Below the pieces are notes generated by a model. It was not told the origin of the DNA and did not search any database. It saw only the letters and a program-made list of their open reading frames with translations. The position numbers and the translations under genes are program-made. Below are positions 17,891 through 28,000 of a stretch of DNA of 64,000 bases, in pieces. The stretch is from an uncultured Saprospiraceae bacterium (GTDB taxonomy: Bacteria; Bacteroidota; Bacteroidia; Chitinophagales; Saprospiraceae), in assembly GCA_938015595.1 (NCBI GenBank), contig CALLPI010000004.1, positions 186,001 to 250,000 on the forward strand, in the 5' to 3' direction. Position 1 is the stretch's first letter. The number at the start of each line of letters is the position of its first letter.

Positions 17891-19296
17891 CCTCTGCGCT
17901 GATAACGCACGCGGGGGTCAGCCCAGGCATAGAGCAAATCAGCTATCCAAAACCCCGCTGTGGTGAGCAAGGCGCCCAGCATAAGCATAGCAAATACCAC
18001 CGGCCAGTCACGGGCAAAAATAGACTCCACCGTGAGTTTGCCCATGCCGGGTATGCCAAAAATGACCTCAATGACAACTGAGCCTGCCAGCACTGCCGGA
18101 AACACCGAGCTAATCAGCGTAATGATGGGGAACAGCGCGTTGCGAAACGCATGCCGCCACACTACTTTGCCTTCCGGCAGCCCCTTCGCCCGGGCTGTGC
18201 GCACGTAGTCTTGCAACAGTGCCTGCATCATGCTGCCCCGCATTTGCCGCGAGATGAATGCCAGCGATCCGTAAGTGAGACACAATACCGGCAAGGTTAG
18301 GTGAGCGGCTTGGTCGAGCAGGCGTTGATGCCAGGGCGCGGAGCGCGGTAGTTCGCTCAAGCCAGTAGTAGGGAACCAGTCCATGCCGTATTCCGGGGTA
18401 GTGAAAAACACCTGAAGCAAAGTGGCCACCCAAAACACTGGTAGCGAGTACAGGGCAAAGAGCAGGATACTGACGCCCCGCTCGCTGCGGCTGCCCGCCC
18501 GCTGTGCCGACCATACGCCAATGGGAATAGACAAGCCAAACGAAAGCGCTACGGCAATCAGGTTGAGCAGTAGTGTCCAGCGGAGTGCTTCGGCTATCTT
18601 CCTAGCTACTGGCCGGCCATCCCGGTAGGAAGTGCCCCAGTCTCCTTTCCAAAGGCCAGCAAACCAGCGGTGATACTGATTGTCCAGTCCGTACCAATAA
18701 AGCGCCGGCCAGTAAAGTTTGTGACGAGTGGGATGGGTAGTCATGTAGGCATATTGCTCTACAAGATGCGCCACCTCGGCGCCAGCAAGTACTTGTACGA
18801 CGCTGTCTCTGGCAACTACCGCCGACAGCGTGTCCAGGCGGGCGCGAATGGCCGCCTCATTAGAAAGGGTGTAAAGTTCGCGCACAGGGCGAGCTATAGC
18901 ATACTGACTCATTGAGGGCAGCTTTAGAGTCACTTCTTCGACGCGCTGAATGCTCTGATGCCATGCCTGTACGGCTGGCCAGTTGCCATAGCGCCCAATA
19001 AGCTTGCGGAGGGTTTGGCGGTGGTCGCGGCGAAGCACCTGATATAATTCTTTGGGATAGGCTGCCGAGGAGAGTGCAAAGTAAAAGGCGGGCTTATCCA
19101 AGCCCATACTGTGTGCGGTTTCCCGATACATGCGTTCGGCCTGCATGGGGCTGGCAGCCACTGGCGTATTGCTGGCGGTGTTGCGCAGTTCCACGGGGTC
19201 GCCGGGGGCTATTTTACTCAAGGCAAAGGCTATCAGTGATACGACGATCACCGTAGGGATGAAAAGTAAAAGCCGTTTGAGCAAATAGGCGATCAT
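17887..19296 (-). CDS. Peptide ABC transporter permease (DppB/OppB family) with large N-terminal insert
   Basis: The 469-residue inner-membrane protein begins with the family N-terminus (MIAYLLKRLLLFIPTVIVVSLIAFAL, first membrane helix). It ends with the permease core (EAA-like loop around TARAKGLPEGKVVWRHAFRNALFPI, and five membrane helices). Between helix 1 and the core is an extra soluble segment of roughly 170 residues, longer than in classic DppB (about 310-340 residues in total). It is probably periplasmic. The gene overlaps the binding-protein gene as ATGA. The second permease (DppC) and ATPases are not in this window. Confidence 0.88.
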   Translation of the reverse strand: MIAYLLKRLLLFIPTVIVVSLIAFALSKIAPGDPVELRNTASNTPVAASPMQAERMYRETAHSMGLDKPAFYFALSSAAYPKELYQVLRRDHRQTLRKLIGRYGNWPAVQAWHQSIQRVEEVTLKLPSMSQYAIARPVRELYTLSNEAAIRARLDTLSAVVARDSVVQVLAGAEVAHLVEQYAYMTTHPTRHKLYWPALYWYGLDNQYHRWFAGLWKGDWGTSYRDGRPVARKIAEALRWTLLLNLIAVALSFGLSIPIGVWSAQRAGSRSERGVSILLFALYSLPVFWVATLLQVFFTTPEYGMDWFPTTGLSELPRSAPWHQRLLDQAAHLTLPVLCLTYGSLAFISRQMRGSMMQALLQDYVRTARAKGLPEGKVVWRHAFRNALFPIITLISSVFPAVLAGSVVIEVIFGIPGMGKLTVESIFARDWPVVFAMLMLGALLTTAGFWIADLLYAWADPRVRYQRRG

Positions 19297-21035
19297 TTTT
19301 TCAGGCGAAGATGCGGAATGGAGTAGCCGGGATACACCGGCGAGGGTTGCGATTCGAATCGCTTGTGCACGGCAATGCGGTCTTGTGGTGCCAGCAGGTA
19401 TATTTCGGCTTGCTCGTCATAGATGATCTGCTGCAGTTTTTTGTATTGTTGGGTGCGTTTTTTTTCGTCTAATGTGACCCGTATGGAGTCAATGAGGGCA
19501 TCAGTTTCGGGCGTGCCAAAGCCGGTGCGGTTGTCGCCTTGGGTATGCCAGGACTGCCGGGGGTCCCATAAGGTGTTGCTGTACGAGCGGCCGCCAGCAC
19601 CAATTTCGTAATTTTTGCTTTTGAAATCATCCAGGAGAGCAGAGGGTTCTTTGGCTACCAACTCTATGGCGATACCGGCTTTTTTGGCATTGTCCTGTAT
19701 AAGCAAGGCTACATTGCGCGAGACTTCCCTGTTGGCGGCCAAAAGATACTGGAGCGAGAGTTCTATGCGCTGACCATTTATTTCCTTGTCCACAATGCCA
19801 TTGTTATTGGTATCTTTCCAGCCAGCTTCGGCCAGTAGGTCTTTGGCTTTGGCAATGTCCTGGGCAATCGGGTTGAGGCCATCGTGATAGTACGGCGCAG
19901 AAGGATGTACCGGCCCCACTACGGGCTGGCCGTAGCCGTTGAATACGTTATCAATGATTTCCTGGGTGTTGATGCTGTAAGCCAGTGCTTGGCGCACGCG
20001 TTTGTCGCTGAGTTTGGGGTTGGTTGTATTGATGTATAGGAAGTAATTGATCAATGAGGCTGGTGAGTACAGGTTGTAGCGCTCTGCTACTAAGGGCGTG
20101 TTGGCCAGCTCAGCAAAGTCGTTGGCCTCCAGATTGGCAGCGGCGTCAATTTCCTCGGCCTTGAGGGCGTTGATTGTTGCCACGGCGTCGGGGATGATTT
20201 TGTAGATGATCTGGTCAGGATAGGCTGCCAGCGCTAAGGCTGACTTGCCGGCTTTGTCACCCCACCAGTTTTGTTTTTTAGTTAGTACGATGCGCTGGCC
20301 TGTTTCCCAGGTTTCCAGGCGGTAGGGGCCGCTGCCTGTTACGCCGGCGGCATCGCGCGAGAAGGTTTCCGAACTGAAGGCCTCAGCAAATTGTGCCAGA
20401 CGCGGGTCGGTTTTTGCCAGCGCTCCAATTGCCTCGGGGTTGAGAAAAGTAGCTAGCGGAATGGCGCGCAGCAGTCCTTGGGGGTCGTAGTGTTTTTCCT
20501 GCATTAGAGGCACTACGCCGCCAATGGCTTCTTCAGCCAGGATGTATTTTTCGCTCAGCACGGTGAACTTGCGCGGGTCGTTGGGGTCTATTTGTAAGTC
20601 TTTAATAAAGGTGAGATAGTTGCGCCGGGTGGCGGCGGGCACTTGAGGGTTGAGGGTAGCCTTGAGGGCAAACACAAAGTCATTGGCTGTTACTGGTGAG
20701 CCATCATCCCAGCGGGCCTCTTCTCTGATTTCATAGGTAAAGGTAATCAGCCCCTCTGGCATCTCGCGGCGCTCGGGTAGGGATTTGGCAATTTGTGGTA
20801 CAAATTCAAACGTCACGGGGTCTTGTGTCACCAGGTAGGAAAAGATTTGCTCGAAAACTACGCGGGCATAAGCCGAGGTAGAAAGGACGGGGTTGAGCCG
20901 GTCAGGGTCTGCTTCCAGGCGGATGATCACTGTGTTGTCAGTTCGTTTGAAATCCACTTTGGGTTCGCGCTTGCAGGAAGACGCCGTCAGGGCGCATAGC
21001 GCTAGTAGGAGTAAGAACGCATGGGAGGTTTTCAT
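19293..21035 (-). CDS. Peptide ABC transporter substrate-binding lipoprotein (family 5)
   Basis: The product is about 580 residues, a DppA/OppA-type binding protein. A lipoprotein signal ends in LTASSC at about residues 16-21. The family 5 fold is supported by the WDDGSPVTANDFVFALK and VRQALAYSINTQEI motifs. It binds peptides or another small ligand in the periplasm and delivers them to the permease that follows. I chose the ATG at 21035 because a -7 promoter occupies 21056-21063, overlapping the in-frame GTG at 21056. Confidence 0.9.
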   Translation of the reverse strand: MKTSHAFLLLLALCALTASSCKREPKVDFKRTDNTVIIRLEADPDRLNPVLSTSAYARVVFEQIFSYLVTQDPVTFEFVPQIAKSLPERREMPEGLITFTYEIREEARWDDGSPVTANDFVFALKATLNPQVPAATRRNYLTFIKDLQIDPNDPRKFTVLSEKYILAEEAIGGVVPLMQEKHYDPQGLLRAIPLATFLNPEAIGALAKTDPRLAQFAEAFSSETFSRDAAGVTGSGPYRLETWETGQRIVLTKKQNWWGDKAGKSALALAAYPDQIIYKIIPDAVATINALKAEEIDAAANLEANDFAELANTPLVAERYNLYSPASLINYFLYINTTNPKLSDKRVRQALAYSINTQEIIDNVFNGYGQPVVGPVHPSAPYYHDGLNPIAQDIAKAKDLLAEAGWKDTNNNGIVDKEINGQRIELSLQYLLAANREVSRNVALLIQDNAKKAGIAIELVAKEPSALLDDFKSKNYEIGAGGRSYSNTLWDPRQSWHTQGDNRTGFGTPETDALIDSIRVTLDEKKRTQQYKKLQQIIYDEQAEIYLLAPQDRIAVHKRFESQPSPVYPGYSIPHLRLKK

Positions 21036-21055
21036 AGAGAGATTGGTATTTGGCA

Positions 21056-21063
21056 CAAATTTA
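21056..21063 (-). promoter_or_regulatory. -7 promoter element of the peptide transporter operon
   Basis: On the minus strand TAAATTTG matches TAnnTTTG, 20 bases before the ATG at 21035. Confidence 0.6.
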
Positions 21064-21168
21064 ACAGCAATAATTTAAGTGCATGGCAAGACGTGGACAT
21101 AATTATTTGAAAAACAGCAAACCAAGAAGGCGGGCGGTTGTTCCAATAAGCAAAAATATCCATCTGGT

Positions 21169-22080
21169 ATGGCGTCTGTACTGATTGCTGGCGGCTCGGG
21201 GCTCATTGGCCGCCGCCTGAGCGTTATGTTGACCGAGCAAGGTCACTGTGTTATGCTTCTGAGTCGAAAAGCTAATTCTGACGCCGGCTTCACCACCTTT
21301 ACCTGGCATCCTGCCGAAGGCAAAATAGACCACCAGGCTATTCGACAAGCCGATGTCATCATCAACCTGGCCGGCGCCGGTATTGCAGATACACACTGGA
21401 CGCCTACTCGAAAGCGGGAGATCATTGACAGCCGCGTGCAGAGCACCCGCTTGCTGTTGGAGAGCATACAGTGCACTGGCCACAATCCCCGATGTTACCT
21501 GTCTGGATCAGCTATTGGTATTTATGGAGACAGGGGCGAGGAGTTCTTGGACGAATACGCTGATTCTGGTGCTGGCTTCCTGGCGGAGAGTTGCTTAGCC
21601 TGGGAAGCCGCCATCCGCGAAGTAGCCAACGCTGGTGTGCGCACGGTAGCGCTGCGCATTGGCATTGTGCTGAGCACTCAAGGTGGTGCGCTGGAAAAGA
21701 TGCTGATACCAGCTCGTCTGGGTGCGGGCGTCTATTTTGGCAGTGGTCGGCAGTGGTACTCCTGGATTCACATTGACGATGTGTGTCGTATGTTTATCCA
21801 TGCCATGGAGCAGGAGTACATGACTGGATTCTATAACGCCGTAGCGCCCAATCCTGTACGCAATAAAGAATTAGTCGTAGCGCTTCAGCGGGCCTTGCGT
21901 CTGCCACCCATTGTCTTGCCTGCCCCCACCCCAGTGCTGCGCCTGGCAATGGGCGAAATGGCTGATGTGGTGCTCAACAGCACCCGCGTGACTTCGCAAA
22001 AAATTTCGGATGCTGGCTTTCGCTTTGAACACCCGCACCTAAGCGAAGCACTTGCCGATTTGCTGGCTAGAAAGTTGTAA
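21169..22080 (+). CDS. TIGR01777-family NAD(P)-dependent epimerase (YfcH-like)
   Basis: This 303-residue SDR-type protein has the dinucleotide-binding GGSGLIGRRL at residues 8-17, a middle segment with SGSAIGIYGDRGEE holding the Tyr of the active site, and the C-terminal DUF1731 region (MGEMADVVLNSTRVTSQKI). Family members are nucleotide-sugar epimerase relatives whose physiological substrate is unknown. The gene is divergent from the peptide transporter and converges with rpe. Confidence 0.88.
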   Translation: MASVLIAGGSGLIGRRLSVMLTEQGHCVMLLSRKANSDAGFTTFTWHPAEGKIDHQAIRQADVIINLAGAGIADTHWTPTRKREIIDSRVQSTRLLLESIQCTGHNPRCYLSGSAIGIYGDRGEEFLDEYADSGAGFLAESCLAWEAAIREVANAGVRTVALRIGIVLSTQGGALEKMLIPARLGAGVYFGSGRQWYSWIHIDDVCRMFIHAMEQEYMTGFYNAVAPNPVRNKELVVALQRALRLPPIVLPAPTPVLRLAMGEMADVVLNSTRVTSQKISDAGFRFEHPHLSEALADLLARKL

Positions 22081-22158
22081 TGCAGTGCTGGCAAGTAGGC
22101 TTTCGTTAGCTTAGCTAAGGCTTTCATTTTTTCAAATGGAAAGCCCCCGGCCATGCTC

Positions 22159-22836
22159 CTACGCGAAGTGCGCCCTTTTGCGCTCAATGCGCTTGAGTTG
22201 GGCAATGGCTTCCAGGGGGTCTTTTGCGGCAAACACGCTGCTGCCTGCTACCAATACATCTGCCCCGGACTGGAGTACGGCTTCGGCGTTTTGCAACCCA
22301 ATGCCGCCATCCACCTCAATGAGGAGTGGAATATTGCGTGTGTCGGCCATTTCGCGCAAGCGCCGGATTTTAGGGATGGTGCGATAAATGAACTGCTGCC
22401 CGCCAAATCCAGGATTGACCGACATGAGACACACCAGGTCTATATCTTCCAGGATATCGTCCAGTAATTCTACTGAAGTATGAGGATTAACGGCTACTCC
22501 AGCTTGGGCGCCGGTAGCCTTGATCTGCTGTATAATTCGATGCAAATGCGTACAGGCTTCATAGTGTACAGTGATGATGTCAGCGCCAGCCTGGCGAAAG
22601 GCCTCCACGTAGCGCTCCGGCTCCACAATCATGAGGTGCACATCCAGCGGCTTGGTAGCCAGCCGGCGAATGGCCTGCACAATGAACATGCCAAAGGTGA
22701 TATTGGGTACGAAGCGGCCGTCCATGACGTCGAGGTGATGCCAGTCGGCAAGGCTTTGTTCTACCACGGCCACTTCTCGGTCGAGGTGGGCGAAGTCAGC
22801 CGCTAGTAAAGATGGAGCTACAAGGTGAGTACGCAT
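22159..22836 (-). CDS. rpe: Ribulose-phosphate 3-epimerase
   Basis: The 225-residue TIM barrel interconverts ribulose 5-phosphate and xylulose 5-phosphate in the pentose phosphate pathway. Visible motifs are APSLLAADFAHLDRE, HLDVMDGRFVPNITFG (metal His and catalytic Asp), VHLMI, SVNPGFGGQQF and the catalytic Asp in EVDGGI. A terminator-like hairpin lies between its start and the upstream region (see 22848-22875). Confidence 0.95.
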   Translation of the reverse strand: MRTHLVAPSLLAADFAHLDREVAVVEQSLADWHHLDVMDGRFVPNITFGMFIVQAIRRLATKPLDVHLMIVEPERYVEAFRQAGADIITVHYEACTHLHRIIQQIKATGAQAGVAVNPHTSVELLDDILEDIDLVCLMSVNPGFGGQQFIYRTIPKIRRLREMADTRNIPLLIEVDGGIGLQNAEAVLQSGADVLVAGSSVFAAKDPLEAIAQLKRIERKRAHFA

Positions 22837-22847
22837 GGGGCAAAAAT

Positions 22848-22875
22848 AAAAAAACCGGCTGAAATCATCAGCCGG
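22848..22875 (-). terminator. Terminator hairpin upstream of rpe
   Basis: On the minus strand a perfect 8-bp stem (CCGGCTGA, loop TGATT, TCAGCCGG) is followed by seven T residues, ending 11 bases before the rpe ATG. No protein gene precedes it on this strand, so it either ends a small RNA or attenuates rpe. Confidence 0.8.
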
Positions 22876-23020
22876 CCTACAAGAGCTTTGAGAGGCTATC
22901 TACATACCAAATGCGAGCCGACCTTTGTCGGCTCTAGCTTTTCACGAGATTATAATTTGCTATTCGCGGATTATAATGTTAGCAGTAAGTCGTAGCGTCG
23001 TCTTATTTCTTTCTGTATTG
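22848..23020 (-). ncRNA. Candidate structured RNA or rpe leader
   Basis: The roughly 170 bases upstream of rpe contain no coding frame but three strong inverted repeats in series. These are ATTATAAT at 22949-22956 and 22970-22977 (13-base loop), GAGCCGAC/GTCGGCTC at 22915-22934 (loop of four), and the terminator hairpin at 22855-22875. A minus-strand -7-like element (CATCTTTG, one mismatch to TAnnTTTG) lies at about 23025-23032. This would give a transcript of about 170 bases ending at the T run. No known RNA family was recognised. Confidence 0.4.
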
Positions 23021-23242
23021 CAATACAAAGATGAGGTGATGCATAGCCATGGAGAAGTACAATTTCATTTTATACTGGAGCGACCACGTTGAGGATAAAA
23101 AACAATAAGTATCTTATTTTCAGAATTTTAAGTTTTTTGAATTTTGTTTTTTTTGTGTTTGAAAGTAAACTTTGAGGATTCTTTAACAGGCCTTATACAG
23201 GAAAAAATCGAAAAAAATCGTTTCTTCAACAAAGATATCGTC
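23021..23242. other. AT-rich intergenic stretch before the RlpA genes
   Basis: No gene is seen. The stretch is AT-rich with T-rich runs at 23120-23160. A frame open from 23144 joins the RlpA gene but has no signal peptide at its beginning, so I treat it as 5' leader. Confidence 0.4.
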
Positions 23243-24061
23243 ATGAATCAGAGTACCCTACCAGTACTTTTAGCCGTACTTTTTGCATGCGCATGGCCTG
23301 CTTTTAGCGCACATGCCCAATGGACGCAAACTGGCGAAGCTTCTTTTTATGCCGATAAGTTTCACGGGCGGCGCACTGCCAGTGGTGAACTGTACGATAA
23401 AAATGCCTATACGGCGGCTCATCGCGAGCTGCCCATTGGCTCGGTGGTCAGGGTATCACGGCCAGGCACGGGGCGTTCGGTGGAAGTGCGCATCAACGAT
23501 TGTGGCCCGCATCGCCCCCAGCGCATCATTGACGTATCTGAGGCGGCCGCCCAAAAACTGGATTTGCTTCACGACGGCGTAGGCGAGGTGGTGGTTGAAT
23601 TGGTAGCCCTTGGTGATGGTCACTGTGCCTGCGACCGAAAGCGGTTTTGGAGCGAAGCCGAACGCACCGCGATACTAAGGCCGACATCGCCCCCAGCAAT
23701 ACCTCCAGCCGATACTGCCGACACAGCAAAGGCCCCAGCGCTATCGCTGGCAGCAACGCCTGAACCTGTGCCTACTCGTGAAGACACGGCAGCAGTAAAC
23801 AAGCCTACGCCGGCTTCTGCCGCTGGCTGGGCTGTGCAAGCCGGTGCTTTTGGCTCGCGTAACAACGCCCAACGCCTGTTGCAGCGGTTTCGGGAGCAAG
23901 GCATCGAACCGGCCTTCGCGCGCGAGTTTGTACAACCACAGCAAACCATCCATAGAGTGTATGCAGGGCCTTTTGCCTCGCGCGAGGAAGCCGCCAACAT
24001 GCAAAAACGCCTGAGACAAGCCTTAAACATCGAAGGCATTGTATTGGAATGGAAGCCATGA
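23243..24061 (+). CDS. RlpA-family septal lytic transglycosylase-like protein with SPOR domain
   Basis: The 272-residue exported protein has a signal peptide (cleavage near AHA/QWT), then a double-psi beta-barrel RlpA domain (GEASFYADKFHGRRTASGELYDK, AHRELPIGSVVRV) at residues 30-125. A Pro/Ala-rich linker follows, and a C-terminal SPOR domain (WAVQAGAFGSRNNAQRLLQRF, RVYAGPFASREEA) covers about residues 195-272. SPOR binds peptidoglycan glycans stripped of peptides, at the septum. The normal NDRGP motif reads NDCGP here, with the Arg replaced by Cys. The ATG at 23243 is chosen for the signal peptide. Confidence 0.87.
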   Translation: MNQSTLPVLLAVLFACAWPAFSAHAQWTQTGEASFYADKFHGRRTASGELYDKNAYTAAHRELPIGSVVRVSRPGTGRSVEVRINDCGPHRPQRIIDVSEAAAQKLDLLHDGVGEVVVELVALGDGHCACDRKRFWSEAERTAILRPTSPPAIPPADTADTAKAPALSLAATPEPVPTREDTAAVNKPTPASAAGWAVQAGAFGSRNNAQRLLQRFREQGIEPAFAREFVQPQQTIHRVYAGPFASREEAANMQKRLRQALNIEGIVLEWKP

Positions 24062-24221
24062 CGGCAGGCAGGGTGCTGAAACTTCAACGGGTATTCCGTT
24101 GCCTTAAAATGCGAAAAATGCGCCGGCAAACCCCAGGAAACTTGCACGAATATTGTTTTTTGTACGAATATTGTTGCGAAATCCCCGTTAACCCTTTACA
24201 TTGCTTCAAATTTCACGTATC

Positions 24222-25019
24222 ATGCCAACCAAACTGCTTTTTGTTATTGTCCTGTTTCATCTCGGTCTTGGAAGCCAATGGCTGTACGCTCAATGGGACG
24301 AGACCGGAATAGCCGCCCACTATGCAAACGATATGCACGGCAAGAAGATCCGGAGTGGGGACAAGTATGACAAGTTCGCCTTCACAGCTGCTCACCACGA
24401 CCTTCCCCTCGGCTCTGTGGTGCGCGTGACTCGCCTGGACAACAGCAAGTCGGTGAAGGTGAAAGTAAATGACTGCTGCAATGTATATAAAAATCGCATC
24501 ATCGTGCTCTCTCATGCTGCCGCTGAAAAGATAGACTTAATCAGAGACGGATCAGCCCAAGTGAAAGTTGAACTACTTAGTCTCGGCGAAGGCGAAAGAT
24601 GTCAGAGTAAAGACTACGCAGCCAAAGGCGGTACGGCTGTACCTGCCTCCTACTCGGGCGGCAAGACGTCTCAGGCTCGCACGCCCGCTGCGACGCCAGC
24701 ACCTGTTTCAAAAACTTCCGCTGCAGCACAGCCGGGCGTTTATGACGCCACCATCTTGACGCCTATACAATCTGGCTATGGCGTACAGATAGGCGCCTAC
24801 GCCCAACGCAGCAATGCAGAGGCTCGCGTGGCGGAACTGCGCAAGAGAGGCTTCAAAAGCGTGCTCGTGAGGTATGACGGCGACACGGCCAAAGTACCTT
24901 GGCGGGTCATTATCGGTCCGTTTGAGAAAAGAGAAAATGCAGAGGCATATGCCAAAGACTTACTGGCCAAGTACAAAATCAAGGGTTTGGCAGTGAGTCT
25001 TGCACCTAGTCAGCGTTAA
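24222..25019 (+). CDS. Second RlpA-like protein with SPOR domain (tandem paralogue)
   Basis: This 265-residue paralogue has the same layout as the preceding gene: signal peptide (cleavage near LYA/QWD), RlpA barrel (GIAAHYANDMHGKKIRSGDKYDK, TAAHHDLPLGSVVRVTR), low-complexity linker and C-terminal SPOR domain (GYGVQIGAYAQRSNAEARVAEL). The loop that is NDRGP in RlpA has decayed to NDCCN, so catalytic activity is doubtful even though the Asp remains. It lies 160 bases after its neighbour. The ATG at 24222 gives the signal peptide. Confidence 0.85.
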   Translation: MPTKLLFVIVLFHLGLGSQWLYAQWDETGIAAHYANDMHGKKIRSGDKYDKFAFTAAHHDLPLGSVVRVTRLDNSKSVKVKVNDCCNVYKNRIIVLSHAAAEKIDLIRDGSAQVKVELLSLGEGERCQSKDYAAKGGTAVPASYSGGKTSQARTPAATPAPVSKTSAAAQPGVYDATILTPIQSGYGVQIGAYAQRSNAEARVAELRKRGFKSVLVRYDGDTAKVPWRVIIGPFEKRENAEAYAKDLLAKYKIKGLAVSLAPSQR

Positions 25020-25029
25020 TCTGAGTCTT

Positions 25030-28000
25030 TTAGCGTAATACTGTTACCTCGCCTTTAAACAGGTGGGTATCACCATCTATGGTATCTACCTCTAGCCAAT
25101 AAACGAATACCGCCGGCTTCACCGGTTGGCCTTTGTGCATGCCATTCCATCCATATTCTGGGTTATTGGGTGGGAAATTGTAGGCCTCGAATACACTTTC
25201 GCCCCAGCGGTCGAAGATGCGGAATGAACGTATTTGCCGCACCTGTGCCCCGGCAAATACCGCGAGTATATCGTTGAAGCCGTCTTGATTGGGCGAAAAA
25301 GCACTGGGTACAAATACCATCGGACGCCTGTCTACCAGCACAGTAAGCCAAGCCGAAGCAGTGCACCCGCGCGTGCTGGTCACAGTAGCCGCGTAGGTTT
25401 CGGTGTGCAGGGGCATCAGGGATACTTGCAGGCAATTGCGGCATAAGTCGGGTATCCAGTGCACAGAAGCAATCTCGCTGGCGGGGACGTTGACCTGCAA
25501 TTCCAAGCGCAAAGAATCGCTCAGGCGTATGCTAGGTGGCTCAGCCAGGATGCCTGGCGCATCCAGCCTTGCTTGCAAGGGCGGAGGCTGCTCAAATCGA
25601 AATGTGCGCTCGGTTTCGCATCCTGCGGCATCGCGTATGCGCAGGCGGTAGTCGCCTGGCGTCAGACGACGAAATGCCTTTTGCGCGCCGAAAGTTCCAT
25701 TATTCAAGGCATACGCCAGGGGTGGCTGCCCCCCTTGCACCTGGAGCACCTCAATGAAAGCGTCATTAGCACCGTAGCAGGAAATTGGCTCGGAGAGGAC
25801 TTCAGGTTGCAGTACAGCAATTTCGGAGCGTACTTCTGTTTCGTCCCATGCGTGGCAGCCTGTGGTCAAGTCCGTGACTTCAAGACGATAATGGCCAGGG
25901 GCATCTACCTCTACTAATGGTATGTCATCGTCTAGCAAGCGGCCGTCTGCAGTTGTCCAGTGATAGCGCAATCCCGCCTGCGGGCTGCTACCGCCTATGC
26001 TGATCACAGGATTCAGGCAAGTGAGTGTGCGGTCGGGGCCTGCATTGGCTGGCGGCAGTGGCAGCAACTGTATCAAGGCCACCGCCGTATCTGCCGGACA
26101 GGCTGTACTGGCGGGTATCACGTACTGAAAGCGGTACAGTTCTGCCGGATTTTCACCTGGCCTAAAAAGGCCCTCAACGGCCTGGAACGAGCCGGGCGTT
26201 ACAGAGGGGCTTCCCAAAACAACACCCCACAGACCTCCTGCATCCGCGCCTTGCAGCAGATGGTGCAGGGCGATCAGCGTATCGCTTTGTGCGCACACCG
26301 ACAGCGCAGGCAAGGGAATGCCAGCGCTTGGCCGATGCTCAACCGATACCTCCAAAGCAGCTGGCACATCTACCGGGCAGAAGGGCAAGTTTGCATTTCG
26401 GACAGACAGGATTTGAAGCACGGTAGAAGCAGTAGGTAAAAAACTCCACGTATCGCCATCCTGTAAACCGTCCAACGTCCACGTTTGCGTACCATCGGTA
26501 AAGGTTACTTCAAAAGCAGCTCTGGCGGCGGGGGAATTGGCCTGCCATTGTATGATGCAGGGGGCTCCTGCACAAACAACTGCAGGGGCCGTCCACTGGA
26601 GCGACACAGCCGGGCACATGATAGTTTGGCAGGTGAGGGTGCTTTGCGTGCTAGGGCAGGCATTTTGGCTTTGCGCTTGCACTACAATACCAACGGGGCT
26701 ACCTGGCGGTAGGCTATCCAGCCGCAAACTGGTGCTGGAAGTCCATTGAAAGTTTAGGCCGGGCGGCAACATCACCTGGTAGCCCCCTGCATCAGGAATG
26801 GGCGGCCATGAAAAAGCTATGGAAGTGTAAGTCGCTTCGCACTGGATTTGCGGCCGGAGCAACGTATCGTCTACCTGGACGAAGCGGAAGACAGGTTCGC
26901 TGGCACATCCGTTGGCCTCTACCGTCAGCCCTATATCATATATGCCTGGCGCGGGGAAGGAGAGTATTTGTGGCCCTGCTCCCGAGCCTGGCATTGCGGC
27001 AGCATTTCCAAACTGCCAGTGAAATTGGGCATTGGGGTCAGCTTGGCCGATGTATTGCGCTATGGCTGATGAGGTAACACATACTAGGGTATCGGCCATA
27101 AAATTGGCCTCCGGCCGGTTGAACACTGCTATGGTGGCGCTATCGGCGTACACGCATACGTCATCGGTATAAATCGCTTTGACCCAAATGCTGCGCCCCG
27201 CCATGCCTGGTTCGCTGGCCCACCGACCAATGTTTGCGTCCAGGATACCTTCGCCTTCCCATTGCACCCTCCCCGCAGCAGAAGCGCCGGTTAGTTCCAG
27301 CGCCAACTGTAGGGTGTCAGGCTGGTGGTCCAGGCAAATGCGTTCGGGCGCCTGCACAGTCAGGGACACGTTGGGGCAGGGTACCGTACTACACGAAACC
27401 GGCAATACGGCATTGGGGCAGGCATTGAGGCTGTGCGCTTGCCATACAGCCGAAACTTGCTGGCCGGGCATCAATCCGCCGATTGTATAAACAGTATCAG
27501 AGCTCAATACGCCAGAAATACCTCCTTGGGGCTGCACGGTGTACGCTGCTGCATGTGGGATGCGCGGCCACGACAATACGACTTCCGAATACGTGGCGCT
27601 GCACTCAATGACCGGTGTGTCCAGTAAGGCGTCTACTTGAATGTGAGCAGCGACCGGTTGGCTGAGACAGCCCAAGTTATTTACTAAGAGTATGACTTCG
27701 TACAGCCCTGGTTCGGCGTATTGCAAAGAGTGTGGTCCTGGGCCGGTACCGGTGCTTAGTACAGCGCCTGGCGCTTGCCAGATGTATGTAGCCTGAGGGT
27801 CTGCCTGGCCATTGAATACAATACTGGCCATTTCGGATAGGCAAATGAGGGAGTCATATTGCAGCGAGATTTGTGGCGTTGCTTGTACGCGAATGGCCAC
27901 GCTGTCGGCCAATATGCATACATCTTCTTGGAAAATGGCCTTCGCCCAGACAACCCGCCCCACCATATTGACCTGACTTGCCCACAGGCCAGCAGCCGGC

